Assembly: GCA_900556715.1 (NCBI GenBank)
Contig: USPM01000003.1
Location: forward strand, 1 to 63,506
DNA length: 63,506 nucleotides
Source of the DNA: an uncultured Megamonas sp.
Lineage (GTDB): Bacteria; Bacillota_C; Negativicutes; Selenomonadales; Selenomonadaceae
Direction: 5' to 3'
Part shown: positions 43,641 through 53,628 of the stretch, piece by piece
Layout: each line of letters begins with the position of its first letter
Numbering within the stretch: position 1 is the stretch's first letter
Program-made: the position numbers and the translations under genes
The notes under the pieces: generated by a model
Database searches by the model: none
What the model was told of the DNA's origin: nothing
The model's input: only the letters and a program-made list of their open reading frames with translations

Positions 43641-44666
43641 ATGCTAGATGAAAGAAAACAAAGCATTCTCCGAGCCATTGTAGATGACTATATATCTACT
43701 GCAGAGCCAATAGGCTCCCGAACAATTGCTAAGAAATATAGTTTGGGAATTAGCCCTGCGACAATTCGTAATGAAATGGCAGATTTAGAGACACTTGGTT
43801 ATATCAAGCATCTCCATACCTCATCTGGGCGCATCCCTTCATCAAAAGGTTATCGTTTTTATGTCGATGACCTATTAACGTTGGAACAAATGTCGGAGAA
43901 TGAAATATCTCTTATCAATAATTGGTATGCTACTAAGGTACAATCTGTAGAAGGAATTTTTCGTGAGACTTCACGTATTATTTCTCAATTGACAAAAAAT
44001 GTATCTTTAGTTTTAGCTCCACAATTAACACAAACAGCTTTTCAATATTTGAGATTTTTACCACTTAATGACCATCAAGTCATTGCTGTTATTATGACAG
44101 ATGCTGGTTTTATTGATAATAAAATAATCAATATTCCAAGTGGTATTTCCTTTAAAGATTTCGATAATATCGCTAGTATCTTTAATCATTATCTCAAAGG
44201 CAAACGTCTATCAGATATTAGCATGGCATCAATCCGCAAATTCCGTGGTGAAACTGTAAATTCTACAGTTTTTAATGCCATTATTAATATTATAGATGAA
44301 GCTTTGGCTAAGGATAAGCAAGAGCGTCTTTATCTAGGCGGTGCTAGAGAACTTATGGAACAGCCTGAATTTCATAATATAGATAAAGTAAAAAAACTTT
44401 TATCTATGCTTGAAGAAAAACAACTTTTATATGATATTTTGCATGCACAAAAAGATAAAGGTTTGGCTGTCACTATTGGTCAAGAAAATAAATATAATGA
44501 TATTAAAGATTGCAGTATTATCAGTGCCACATATCATTTAGATGGTAAACCTATCGCAACATTAGCTGTTTTAGGTCCAACACGTATGGATTATGGTAAA
44601 ATAATTTCTTTATTAAAATTTATGAATGCTAATCTTGCTGATATTTTTCATAGATTTCATTTGTAA
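43641..44666 (+). CDS. hrcA: Heat-inducible transcription repressor HrcA
   Basis: Repressor of class I heat-shock genes; binds CIRCE and is kept active by GroEL. 341 residues: N-terminal winged helix (LDERKQSILRAIVDDYISTA, GISPATIRNEMADLE), then a GAF-like C-domain ending SLLKFMNANLADIFHRF. The ATG at 43641 follows AGGGGTG; an in-frame GTG at 43617 lies in the CIRCE element and is not the start. First gene of the operon. Confidence 0.98.
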   Translation: MLDERKQSILRAIVDDYISTAEPIGSRTIAKKYSLGISPATIRNEMADLETLGYIKHLHTSSGRIPSSKGYRFYVDDLLTLEQMSENEISLINNWYATKVQSVEGIFRETSRIISQLTKNVSLVLAPQLTQTAFQYLRFLPLNDHQVIAVIMTDAGFIDNKIINIPSGISFKDFDNIASIFNHYLKGKRLSDISMASIRKFRGETVNSTVFNAIINIIDEALAKDKQERLYLGGARELMEQPEFHNIDKVKKLLSMLEEKQLLYDILHAQKDKGLAVTIGQENKYNDIKDCSIISATYHLDGKPIATLAVLGPTRMDYGKIISLLKFMNANLADIFHRFHL

Positions 44667-44705
44667 TGTATAAGCATTAAACTATTTTAAGAAGGTGGTT
44701 GATTC

Positions 44706-45284
44706 ATGGCTACTCCAGAAGAAACTAAAGAAACTACACAGACTGAAACAACTTCTAACGATGAAGTAAAAGAAACAGTAGAAGAAACTACTGAAGAGGC
44801 TGCTGTAGAAAATGATGAAACAACTTTTGATACAATAAAAAAAGAATTAGAAGCTCAAAAAGAGTTGTTACAACAAAGCGAAGACCATTACAAGAGATTG
44901 CAAGCTGATTTTGCAAACTTCCGTCGTCGCAATGAAAAAGAACGCGAAGAATTATCCGGTGTAATCCTTCAAGGATTAATTAAAGATTTATTACCTATCA
45001 TCGATAATTTTGAACGAGCTTTAGCTGTTGAAGGAGCTGCTGGTACTCCTCTTCATGATGGAATTTCCATGGTTTACAACCAATTGATGGAATCTTTAAA
45101 GAAAAATGGACTTGAAACAATAAAAGCTACTGGTGAAAAATTTGATCCTAATTTCCATCAAGCTGTAATGCGTGTTCAAGACCCTGAAAAAGAAGATGAT
45201 ACCATTGAAGAAGAACTTCAAAAAGGCTATATGGTACAAGGTCGAGTAATTCGTCCAAGTATGGTAAAAGTTGTAGCTAATTAG
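44706..45284 (+). CDS. grpE: Nucleotide exchange factor GrpE
   Basis: Co-chaperone that releases ADP from DnaK. 192 residues: acidic, Thr/Glu-rich disordered N-terminus (to about 50), a long coiled coil containing HYKRLQADFANFRRRNEKER, and a C-terminal beta domain with FDPNFHQAVMRV and VIRPSMVKV. The start follows AAGGTGG. Second in the operon, 39 bases after hrcA. Confidence 0.98.
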   Translation: MATPEETKETTQTETTSNDEVKETVEETTEEAAVENDETTFDTIKKELEAQKELLQQSEDHYKRLQADFANFRRRNEKEREELSGVILQGLIKDLLPIIDNFERALAVEGAAGTPLHDGISMVYNQLMESLKKNGLETIKATGEKFDPNFHQAVMRVQDPEKEDDTIEEELQKGYMVQGRVIRPSMVKVVAN

Positions 45285-45379
45285 TTAACGCTAATTTAAC
45301 TATAATTAATATAAAATAAAAATATTCAATTTGACTAACACTTATATTTATATATAGATGTTTTTAGGAGGAATTTATA

Positions 45380-47233
45380 ATGTCCAAAGTAATTGGTATT
45401 GACTTAGGTACTACTAACTCTGTAGTCGCTGTTATGGAAGGTGGCGAACCTACAGTTATTACAAATCCAGAAGGTAGCAGACTTACTCCTTCAGTTGTAG
45501 GTTTTACAAAAGATGGTGAACGTCTTGTAGGTCAACTTGCAAAACGTCAAGCCGTATCTAACCCAGATAGAACAATCGCTTCAATCAAACGTCATATGGG
45601 CGAAGTTAATTATAAAGTAAATGTAGATGGAAAATCTTATACTCCACCAGAAATTTCTGCTATGATTCTTCAGAAATTAAAAGCTGATGCAGAAAAATAT
45701 CTTGGTGAAAAAGTAACTCAGGCTGTTATCACTGTTCCTGCTTACTTCAATGATAGTCAGCGTCAAGCTACTAAAGATGCTGGTAAAATCGCAGGTCTTG
45801 ATGTTCTTCGTATTGTAAACGAACCAACAGCTGCTGCTCTTGCTTATGGTCTTGATAAAGGTGAAGATGGTACAATCTTAGTATTCGACTTAGGTGGCGG
45901 TACATTCGATGTATCTATTCTTGAACTTGGCGATGGTGTATTCGAAGTAAAATCCACTAATGGTAATACTCATTTAGGTGGCGATGACTTTGACCACGCA
46001 GTAATGAATTGGATGGTAGAAGAATTCAAAAAATCCAATGGCATTGACTTATCTCAAGATAAAATGAGTGCTCAACGTCTTATCGAAGCTGCTGAAAAAG
46101 CAAAAATCGAACTTTCCAGCATGACTTCTACAAATATCAACTTACCATTCATCACTGCTGATGCAACAGGTCCAAAACACTTAGATTTAACTCTTACTCG
46201 TGCAAAATTTGATGAATTAACAGCCGATCTTGTTGAAGCTACAATCGAACCAACTCGTAAAGCTATGGCTGATGCTGGCTTATCCGTTTCTGAAATCGAT
46301 AAAATCATCTTAGTTGGTGGTTCTAGCCGTATCCCTGCTGTTCAAGAAGCTATCAGAAAATATCTTGGTAAAGAACCAAATCATGGTGTAAACCCTGATG
46401 AATGCGTTGCAGTAGGTGCAGCTATTCAAGCTGGTATCTTAGCTGGTGAAGTTAAAGACGTATTACTTCTTGATGTAACTCCACTTTCCTTAGGTATTGA
46501 AACATTAGGTGGTATTTGCACAAAAATCATCGAAAGAAATACTACTATTCCTACTTCTAAGAGCCAAGTATTCTCTACAGCTGCTGACAATCAGCCTGCA
46601 GTTAGCATTCATGTTCTTCAAGGTGAACGTGAAATGGCAGCAGATAACAAAACTCTCGGTCGTTTCGATTTAACAGATATTCCACCAGCTCCAAGAGGAG
46701 TTCCTCAGATCGAAGTTAAATTCGATATTGATGCTAACGGTATCGTTCATGTATCTGCAAAAGACCTCGGTACTGGTAAAGAACAAAATATCACTATTCA
46801 ATCTGATAGCGGTATGAGCAAAGAAGATATCGACCGTATGGTTAAAGAAGCTCAAGCTCATGAAGCTGAAGATAAAAAACGTAAAGAAGAAGTAGAAACT
46901 AGAAATAATGCTGATTCTTTAGTATTCCAAGCTGAAAAAGTAATCAAAGATTTAGGCGATAAAGCTGATGCTAACACTGTATCTAAAGTAAAAGATGGTA
47001 TTGAAGGCGTTAAAAATGCTCTCAAAGGTACAGATATCGAAGCAATCAAAAAAGCTATGGAAGAATTACAAAAACCTCTTTATGAATTAAGTGCAGCTGC
47101 TTACCAACAAGCTCAGCAGGCTCAGCAACAAGCTGGCGGTGCTAATGCAGGTGCTGGTGCTCAACAGCAAACTCAGACAAAAGATGACGACAATGTTGTT
47201 GATGCTGATTTCAAAGATGTAACTGATAAATAA
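45380..47233 (+). CDS. dnaK: Chaperone DnaK (Hsp70)
   Basis: ATP-dependent chaperone, 617 residues. Nucleotide-binding domain begins [20 protein letters not shown], with [14 protein letters not shown] and [11 protein letters not shown]. The substrate domain starts near 380 ([18 protein letters not shown]), and a helical lid ends in a Gln/Ala-rich tail and [13 protein letters not shown]. It lacks the loop insertion found in proteobacterial DnaK, as usual in Gram-positives. The ribosome site is AGGAGG. Confidence 0.99.
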   Translation: MSKVIGIDLGTTNSVVAVMEGGEPTVITNPEGSRLTPSVVGFTKDGERLVGQLAKRQAVSNPDRTIASIKRHMGEVNYKVNVDGKSYTPPEISAMILQKLKADAEKYLGEKVTQAVITVPAYFNDSQRQATKDAGKIAGLDVLRIVNEPTAAALAYGLDKGEDGTILVFDLGGGTFDVSILELGDGVFEVKSTNGNTHLGGDDFDHAVMNWMVEEFKKSNGIDLSQDKMSAQRLIEAAEKAKIELSSMTSTNINLPFITADATGPKHLDLTLTRAKFDELTADLVEATIEPTRKAMADAGLSVSEIDKIILVGGSSRIPAVQEAIRKYLGKEPNHGVNPDECVAVGAAIQAGILAGEVKDVLLLDVTPLSLGIETLGGICTKIIERNTTIPTSKSQVFSTAADNQPAVSIHVLQGEREMAADNKTLGRFDLTDIPPAPRGVPQIEVKFDIDANGIVHVSAKDLGTGKEQNITIQSDSGMSKEDIDRMVKEAQAHEAEDKKRKEEVETRNNADSLVFQAEKVIKDLGDKADANTVSKVKDGIEGVKNALKGTDIEAIKKAMEELQKPLYELSAAAYQQAQQAQQQAGGANAGAGAQQQTQTKDDDNVVDADFKDVTDK

Positions 47234-47265
47234 TTCAAGTCATTAATAATAAGAAATTTGATGCA

Positions 47266-47298
47266 CATAACTCCAGTTAATCCTTAGCTGGAGTTATG
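47266..47298 (+). other. Intergenic hairpin between dnaK and dnaJ
   Basis: CATAACTCCAG (47266-47276) pairs perfectly with CTGGAGTTATG (47288-47298) around 11 bases, without a T-run. It is probably an RNA processing or stability element lowering dnaJ relative to dnaK, not a terminator. Confidence 0.6.
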
Positions 47299-47341
47299 TC
47301 AATTAAGCATAAAATCTTTATTCAGGTTTAGGTGGTGCAAA

Positions 47342-48496
47342 GTGAGTACAAAACGCGATTATTATGAAGTCTTAGGCGTTGACAAAAATGCTACAGAAGC
47401 AGAAATAAAAAAAGCCTATAAAAAAATGGCTCGAAAATATCACCCTGACCTCAATCGTGATAATCCTAAAGAAGCCGAAGAAAAATTCAAAGAAGTAAAT
47501 GAAGCTTATGAAGTTTTATCCAATCCACAGAAAAAAGCTCAATATGACCAATTTGGCCATGCAGCATTTGATGGTACTGGTGGAGCTGGCGGTGGCTTTG
47601 GCGGTTTCGGCGGTTTTGGTCAAGGTGGCTTTGGTGGAGAAGGTTTCGGCGATATCTTTGACATGTTCTTTGGCAATGGTGGTGGCGGCTCTGCTCGTCG
47701 TCGTGGCCCTGAACGTGGCTCTGATTTACGCTACAACTTATCCTTATCATTTGAAGAAGCCGCATTTGGAAAAACTGTAGAACTCAATATTCCTCGTACA
47801 GAAAAATGTTCTACATGTAATGGAACAGGTGCAGCTGCTGGTACCCATCCAGAAACTTGCCCAGATTGTCACGGTTCAGGTCAAGTACAATTCACTCAAA
47901 ATACACCATTTGGTCGTATGGTAAATCAACGTACTTGCTCTCGTTGCGGTGGTACTGGTCAAATTATCAAAACACCTTGTAAAGATTGTAATGGTAAAGG
48001 TGTTAAATCTGTTCGCTCTAAAGTTGAAGTTAAAATTCCTGCTGGCGTAGATACAGGAAATCGTATCCGTGTAGCTGGTGAAGGTGAAGCAGGTGTTCGT
48101 GGTGGTTCTACAGGTGATTTATATGTATATATCACAGTAAAGGATCATAAATTCTTTAAACGTGAAGGTACTGAAATTATCTGCGAAGTACCTATCACTT
48201 TCGTACAAGCATCCTTAGGCGACACAATTGAAGTACCAACACTTGATGGTAAAGTAGAAATGAAGATACCTGCTGGTATTCAATCTGGTACAATAATGCG
48301 TTTAAAAGGAAAGGGTATTCCATTCCTTCGTGGTTCTGGTCGAGGAGATCAACATGTTCGCATTAAAGTTTTAACTCCACAAAAACTCACAGATAAACAA
48401 AAAGAACTCCTTCGTGAATTTGCTGGTATCAAAAACGACAAAGCAAATCCAGAACAAGAAAGTTTCTTTAAAACTTTAAAAAATCTCTTTAAATAA
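47342..48496 (+). CDS. dnaJ: Chaperone DnaJ (Hsp40)
   Basis: Co-chaperone activating DnaK ATPase, 384 residues. J-domain residues 5-70 with the HPD motif ([12 protein letters not shown]), a Gly/Phe-rich region (about 78-120), four zinc-finger CxxCxGxG repeats ([32 protein letters not shown]) and C-terminal substrate domains. The start is GTG after AGGTGGTG. Last gene of the heat-shock operon; groESL is elsewhere. Confidence 0.98.
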   Translation: MSTKRDYYEVLGVDKNATEAEIKKAYKKMARKYHPDLNRDNPKEAEEKFKEVNEAYEVLSNPQKKAQYDQFGHAAFDGTGGAGGGFGGFGGFGQGGFGGEGFGDIFDMFFGNGGGGSARRRGPERGSDLRYNLSLSFEEAAFGKTVELNIPRTEKCSTCNGTGAAAGTHPETCPDCHGSGQVQFTQNTPFGRMVNQRTCSRCGGTGQIIKTPCKDCNGKGVKSVRSKVEVKIPAGVDTGNRIRVAGEGEAGVRGGSTGDLYVYITVKDHKFFKREGTEIICEVPITFVQASLGDTIEVPTLDGKVEMKIPAGIQSGTIMRLKGKGIPFLRGSGRGDQHVRIKVLTPQKLTDKQKELLREFAGIKNDKANPEQESFFKTLKNLFK

Positions 48497-48538
48497 AAAA
48501 ATGACTCCTAGTTATAATTACTAGGAGTCATTTTTTAT
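48493..48538. terminator. Bidirectional terminator between dnaJ and csaB
   Basis: AAAAAATGACTCCTAG pairs with CTAGGAGTCATTTTTT; strong for both directions. Confidence 0.92.
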
Positions 48539-49635
48539 TATTTATTTTTATCTATAAATTCTAAAGCCATTTCCGCATTTGACCTTGCTAAACTACGCAA
48601 TTTAGCCATTCGTTTCAAATTCTGATTGCGATATATTTCTTTATTATTCCATCTAGTATTAATTTCTTGCATCAAAGCTTCCACTGTTACATTCTCTAAA
48701 TCGCCTACAACATCTTCATCAATGGATTTTAAAAATCTATCAATTTTAGGATCATATGATATACCTATCATTGGCGTGCCCATCACACCTGCGAAAATCA
48801 ATGCATGAAGGCGAATGCCAATCATTAAATCCATGTTTCCTACTAATGACATTAATTCCCTTGTTGTAAAATCTTCTTTCAAGATACATGCCGGCTGTTT
48901 CATTTTAGCTACAATTTTTTTAGCAGCCTTTACATCTTCTGGATATTGCATTGGCATAAAAACAATCTGAGCATTTAATTTCGTTACTGCTTCATCAGCC
49001 ACTTCTGCTAAGACGTCTTTATAATGTTGCCATTCACGCCATTCACGCACAGATATACCAATTATCGGCTTAGTTACAGACACATGAGCCTTTTTAAAAA
49101 TCTCTCGACCAGATTTTTTATCTACTGCATTTATCGCTAATACTGGATCTGCTGTAGCTTTTATCGGTGGCTTCACAATTTTAAGCATATCCAACTCTTT
49201 TAATGAGTCTTTATCTCGAACTGTAATCAAAGCACTGTGATTGCCAAACCATCTCATCAATCGCCTAGCGAATTTACCATAAATAGGACCAATGCCTTGA
49301 GCATATAACATTATCGGTGTATGAACTAATTTAGCTAAAAATAATACACCCATATAATAATATAAGCTTCGACCGCTAGTTACATTTTGTAATAAGCTAC
49401 CGCCACCACTTATAAGTAAATCCGCCTTTTTCAACACTTTCAAAATATCTACTACATTTAACCAATTAACTGCATCAACACTATGGCGTTTTCTTGTATA
49501 TTCTGGGTCTGATGAAATAACTGTAATATGAAGTTTTGGATTAAGCTCTGAGAATACTTCTAACATTGCAGATAGCATAGCTTCATCGCCTGCATTTTTA
49601 GAACCATAATACCCAGAAATTACAATATTATTCAT
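48538..49635 (-). CDS. csaB: Polysaccharide pyruvyl transferase CsaB
   Basis: Transfers pyruvate from PEP to cell-wall polysaccharide, creating the anchor for SLH-domain surface proteins. 365 residues: NNIVISGYYGSKNAGDEAML at the start, DLLISGGGSLLQNVTSGRS near 77, and IGIRLHALIFAGVMGTPMIG near 280. In Negativicutes the outer membrane is tethered by SLH proteins, so this fits envelope attachment. It overlaps DUF5693 by eight bases. Confidence 0.95.
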   Translation of the reverse strand: MNNIVISGYYGSKNAGDEAMLSAMLEVFSELNPKLHITVISSDPEYTRKRHSVDAVNWLNVVDILKVLKKADLLISGGGSLLQNVTSGRSLYYYMGVLFLAKLVHTPIMLYAQGIGPIYGKFARRLMRWFGNHSALITVRDKDSLKELDMLKIVKPPIKATADPVLAINAVDKKSGREIFKKAHVSVTKPIIGISVREWREWQHYKDVLAEVADEAVTKLNAQIVFMPMQYPEDVKAAKKIVAKMKQPACILKEDFTTRELMSLVGNMDLMIGIRLHALIFAGVMGTPMIGISYDPKIDRFLKSIDEDVVGDLENVTVEALMQEINTRWNNKEIYRNQNLKRMAKLRSLARSNAEMALEFIDKNK

Positions 49636-51682
49636 TCAAAGACTTACTCCTATCTGTTGAAGATGCAATATATTGCCATAAATACAATGCACCCATGACA
49701 ACACAGCCTATGACAGCACCCCATAAAGCACCATCAAAACCTCTCATTAATGACATAAATACCGGCGTACGCATATGTGCAAAAGTTTCTACCATAGAAC
49801 CTTGTCCAATAGTCGCTACTATAGATAAAATAAAGAAGATAGCTGCTGGCCACTTACGATACCATGCCATGATCATTATTATAAACGCTGGATGACCAAT
49901 AAAAATTTCTTTTGAACGAGGTCTTGCATAAAACGCTTGTTCTAAGAAAGCTCTTATTTTCAATTCTATGCCAGGAACAGGAACGCCAGCTGTATGACCA
50001 GAACGACCGATAAAGATAACAGCTACAATCATAGCTATCAAAAATCCTACTAAAGCTTTTACAGATACAGTCATATTCAATATACGCTTAGCCTGTTCTT
50101 TAAATGCCGGTGGAGTCAACAAATGATCACCAAATATATCAAAACGTTGCATAAATGCTATCGCTACTAAGATTATTGGCAATACAAATGTCAATTTTAT
50201 TCCACGGAAAATGCTCATTTCTAAGAAAAATTCTACATCTGATAAAATGCCCGACAAGAACATTGCCCCCATCATGGAAACAATACTTGCACAAATAATA
50301 GCTTTCACTGCTTTTAATAATAATGGCCCAAATTTTAATTTGCCAATTAAACGATTTTTGCGAATCACATCTAATTGACTTATCATACCAATAGCAGGGA
50401 AAATATTTGCTGCAGCTAAAGCAGCCATCAAACGAACTGTAGAACCTTTTCCTAATAAAATAGGAACGGCAGTTACTACAAAACAAACAGCTAATAAAAT
50501 ATATTGTTTTTTATCAGATAACTTAGGATATACTAAAGAAATATATAATACGCCTGCACTACAAATACCTAAAAGCATTATCGCTTGTAATATTCTGTTG
50601 CCAAAAAATGGTTCAAAATGACTAGCTGGTCCAATTGTAAAACCTTTAGATTCAAGTTTTGCCTTTGTATCTGAAATATACTTCATATTCGTAGCTAATA
50701 AGGACATATCACCTTCAGGTTTTTCATAAATACGCATTAAATCTATACGAATATTGCGTTCTTCATCAGTATTTGCCCAACGTTCCACAGCTACATCCAT
50801 TTTTAATTTTGGCTGTTCATCTTTTGGTATAGTATATAATCTAGCAACTTTATAATCTAATCCTCTAGCAATATCATATAATCCATCTTGAGGATAAAAT
50901 TGCAATTGCGTAACATGTTCAATCATACCAAGAGTGATATCTCTTTCTTTCATCAACTCAATAGTACGTGCAGTATGATGTAATCCACCTAAGGTTTCAG
51001 AACCAGAAAATACTATTTCTGATATATTAAAATCTTTTAAACGATCAAAAACAGCATTGATATCATCATCCGTTACATTTTTGTAATTACTAGGTCTAGC
51101 CAACACATAAAAACCTGCATCATTAACAGCTTTCATCTCATCAGTTGGCATTCCTAAATTCATCTTTAATAAATCACTATAATTAGCTTTTACAGCCAAT
51201 ATTTCTTGATTGCCTAAATCTAGAACATTTACTCTCTCTTTGCCTAAACGTCTAAATAAATCTTCTTTTACTTCTTCATATGTTTGCTTATCATGCCCTA
51301 CGACATATACTTCATCAGCTTTTATAATACCTTGCTGAACTAAAGTACGCCATGCTGGATCACTTAAAGTTCCTCCATGATAATTTTCCAATACAGAACT
51401 ACCTGCAATAGCCATAGCCTTGCCATTTTTATTCAACTTTTCAAAAGTAGTTTCATACACAGCTAATGAAGAAATACCTGCTTGTTTTGCTTGGGATAAT
51501 ACTTCTTCTACAGGCACTCCTTCTAATTGAGCCAACTTAATCATATCTTCATAATCAATGGCTAAATCCACTGTCATATTAGCTTTTTCCACGCTATTGC
51601 GTTGAATATTTACAACAATAGCAGCTATTAGGCCAATTATTATACAAACAATTAACAAACGATTATATTTAAACTTTGCCAA
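49628..51682 (-). CDS. DUF5693 family membrane protein
   Basis: 684 residues. One N-terminal span (LLIVCIIIGLIAAIVV) is followed by a large extracytoplasmic domain (about 30-360), then a block of about eight membrane spans (370-675). DUF5693 proteins are typically encoded next to csaB and are thought to serve polysaccharide or envelope assembly; the exact role is unknown. The start is TTG after AGGTGG. Co-transcribed with csaB. Confidence 0.9.
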   Translation of the reverse strand: MAKFKYNRLLIVCIIIGLIAAIVVNIQRNSVEKANMTVDLAIDYEDMIKLAQLEGVPVEEVLSQAKQAGISSLAVYETTFEKLNKNGKAMAIAGSSVLENYHGGTLSDPAWRTLVQQGIIKADEVYVVGHDKQTYEEVKEDLFRRLGKERVNVLDLGNQEILAVKANYSDLLKMNLGMPTDEMKAVNDAGFYVLARPSNYKNVTDDDINAVFDRLKDFNISEIVFSGSETLGGLHHTARTIELMKERDITLGMIEHVTQLQFYPQDGLYDIARGLDYKVARLYTIPKDEQPKLKMDVAVERWANTDEERNIRIDLMRIYEKPEGDMSLLATNMKYISDTKAKLESKGFTIGPASHFEPFFGNRILQAIMLLGICSAGVLYISLVYPKLSDKKQYILLAVCFVVTAVPILLGKGSTVRLMAALAAANIFPAIGMISQLDVIRKNRLIGKLKFGPLLLKAVKAIICASIVSMMGAMFLSGILSDVEFFLEMSIFRGIKLTFVLPIILVAIAFMQRFDIFGDHLLTPPAFKEQAKRILNMTVSVKALVGFLIAMIVAVIFIGRSGHTAGVPVPGIELKIRAFLEQAFYARPRSKEIFIGHPAFIIMIMAWYRKWPAAIFFILSIVATIGQGSMVETFAHMRTPVFMSLMRGFDGALWGAVIGCVVMGALYLWQYIASSTDRSKSLNE

Positions 51683-51702
51683 TCTCTATTCCACCTTACT
51701 TA

Positions 51703-52392
51703 TTACTTATTGACACCTGCTTCAATAAGTATTTGACCATTTTGCTGTTCTACTCTAGTAAATTTTGCACCCTCTAATGGCAATTTATCTGCAGAAACTA
51801 AGAAAACATCTTTGGTAAGACTTATGCCAATTTTACCAAACAATCTATTTTCTGTATTAGCATCTGTAATGCGGAAAAGTAAATTTTTACCCTCTACAAC
51901 AACAATGCCTTTTACATTAATAGTCGCTTCTTGTCCTAAAAAAGAAACTTTACCTGTAGCTTCAACATTATCTGGTGTAATCTTTACCGTTATATCAGAA
52001 ATTTTATCTACTTCTTTTGCCAATAGTTGGGCTAAGTTATTTTCATCAATCAAGCCTGTTATCGTTAAATTATCAGCTGAATTTATTACTAATCTACGAG
52101 CTAATAATAAATCTTGCACGCTAATTTCTATGTTTTCGCCCTTTAAAGATAACTCATTTAAATTTACTTTATCTAATTTTATATTTGTGGCCTCAATATC
52201 TATTTTATCTACTTGACCAAATAACAACATAAAACTAGGTGATGTATCTATATCAGCACGAACAGTATCAGTTTGTAAACTTCTTTCTATTCGTCCAGAT
52301 ATTTGATTACTTATATATGTTGGTAATATATAAGTTGCACCTGCCAATGCTATTACTACTACAAGGATTAAACCCATTAATAATTTTCGCAA
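51703..52392 (-). CDS. DUF2993 (LmeA-like) protein
   Basis: 229 residues. N-terminal signal or anchor RKLLMGLILVVVIALAGATY, then a beta-rich DUF2993 domain (RADIDTSPSFMLLFGQVDKI and repeated DLLLARRLV / VEATGKV strands). Family members bind phospholipids at the membrane surface. The start is TTG with GAGGT upstream. It lies between prfB and DUF5693 on the same strand. Confidence 0.87.
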   Translation of the reverse strand: MRKLLMGLILVVVIALAGATYILPTYISNQISGRIERSLQTDTVRADIDTSPSFMLLFGQVDKIDIEATNIKLDKVNLNELSLKGENIEISVQDLLLARRLVINSADNLTITGLIDENNLAQLLAKEVDKISDITVKITPDNVEATGKVSFLGQEATINVKGIVVVEGKNLLFRITDANTENRLFGKIGISLTKDVFLVSADKLPLEGAKFTRVEQQNGQILIEAGVNK

Positions 52393-52412
52393 ATTAAAAA
52401 TACCTCGTATTA

Positions 52413-53520
52413 TTAAATTATATGATTAGCCTTTGCATGCAAATAAGATTCAATAAACTTATTGATATCCCCATCCATTACGCCTTGCGTATCACTTGTT
52501 TCAGTATTTGTTCTATGGTCTTTTACCAAATTGTATGGATGGAATACATAGGAACGAATCTGGCTTCCCCATTCAATTTTTTGCTGATCGCCTTCAAGTG
52601 CTGCAAGTTCTTTTTCTTTCTTTTCCATTTCAAGTTCAAAAAGTCTAGCACGAAGTAAACGCAAACATTGTTCACGGTTTTGTAACTGTGAACGTTCACT
52701 TTGACATTGTGCTACAACACCTGTTGGGATATGTGTCATACGTACAGCAGAATCTGTTTTATTGATATGCTGACCACCTGCACCACTCGCACGATAAGTA
52801 TCTACACGTACATCAGCCATATTGATATCCACTTCTACATCATCATCAATTTCCGGCATAACATCACAAGCAGAAAAAGAAGTATGTCTGCGGGAGTTAG
52901 CATCAAATGGAGAAATTCTAACTAAACGATGAACACCTTTTTCAGATTTCAAATAACCATAAGCATTATGACCTTTAATCATCAAAGTAACAGATTTTAC
53001 CCCAGCTTCATCACCTGGCAATAAATCTACTGTTTCCACGCTAAAGCCATTGCGTTCTGCCCAACGACCATACATACGGAGTAACATCTGTGTCCAATCT
53101 TGTGCTTCTGTACCGCCAGCACCTGCATGAAGTGTTAAAATCGCATTATTAGCATCATATTTACCAGATAATAATAATTCTAATTCCAACTGTTCCATGG
53201 CTTCATTGATTTCTTTTATCTCTGCTTCTACATCATCGCAAACAGTTTCATCTTTATCTTCCATGCCCATTTCCCATAAAATTTGCATTTCTTCAAATTT
53301 ATGGAGAATGTTTTTGTATTTGTCTACACCTGCTTTGACACCGTTTAATTCTTGAGTGATCTTTTGGGCTTGATCAGGATCATCCCAAAAAGTAGGTTCA
53401 CCCATTTTATATTCTAGCTCAGCAATTTTTTCTTCTTTGCGAGCGATGTCAAAGTGAATCCCCCATTTCAGTGAGCTTTTTTTCTATCGCTACAATTGTA
53501 GTGTGTAAATCTTCTAGCAT
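52413..53520 (-). CDS. prfB: Peptide chain release factor 2, programmed +1 frameshift
   Basis: Terminates translation at UGA and UAA. The gene is split: the first frame runs from ATG 53520 for 23 codons to CTT TGA C (stop at 53451-53449), and skipping T53451 continues as DIARKEEKIAELEYKMGEP to the end. The joined product has 368 residues. The SPF anticodon-like motif (RISPFDANSRR) and GGQ (SGAGGQHINKTDSAV) are intact. A GGGGG run precedes the shift site, but with about five bases to CTT rather than three. The in-frame UGA is the usual autoregulatory site, not a mutation. Confidence 0.97.
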
Positions 53521-53628
53521 CATTTCACTTCCTTTTTTATCTTTTATTTCATTATAGAATAAATAAATTTAGGGAAAAGCCCTATTATTAAAAATAGAAC
53601 TTTTCCTCATCTTATCATTATATATTAA

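Noticed and set aside
53449..53451. prfB truncated by a stop codon, i.e. pseudogene
   Set aside because: The CTT TGA C context after a G-run is the known programmed +1 frameshift of release factor 2, and both halves are conserved.
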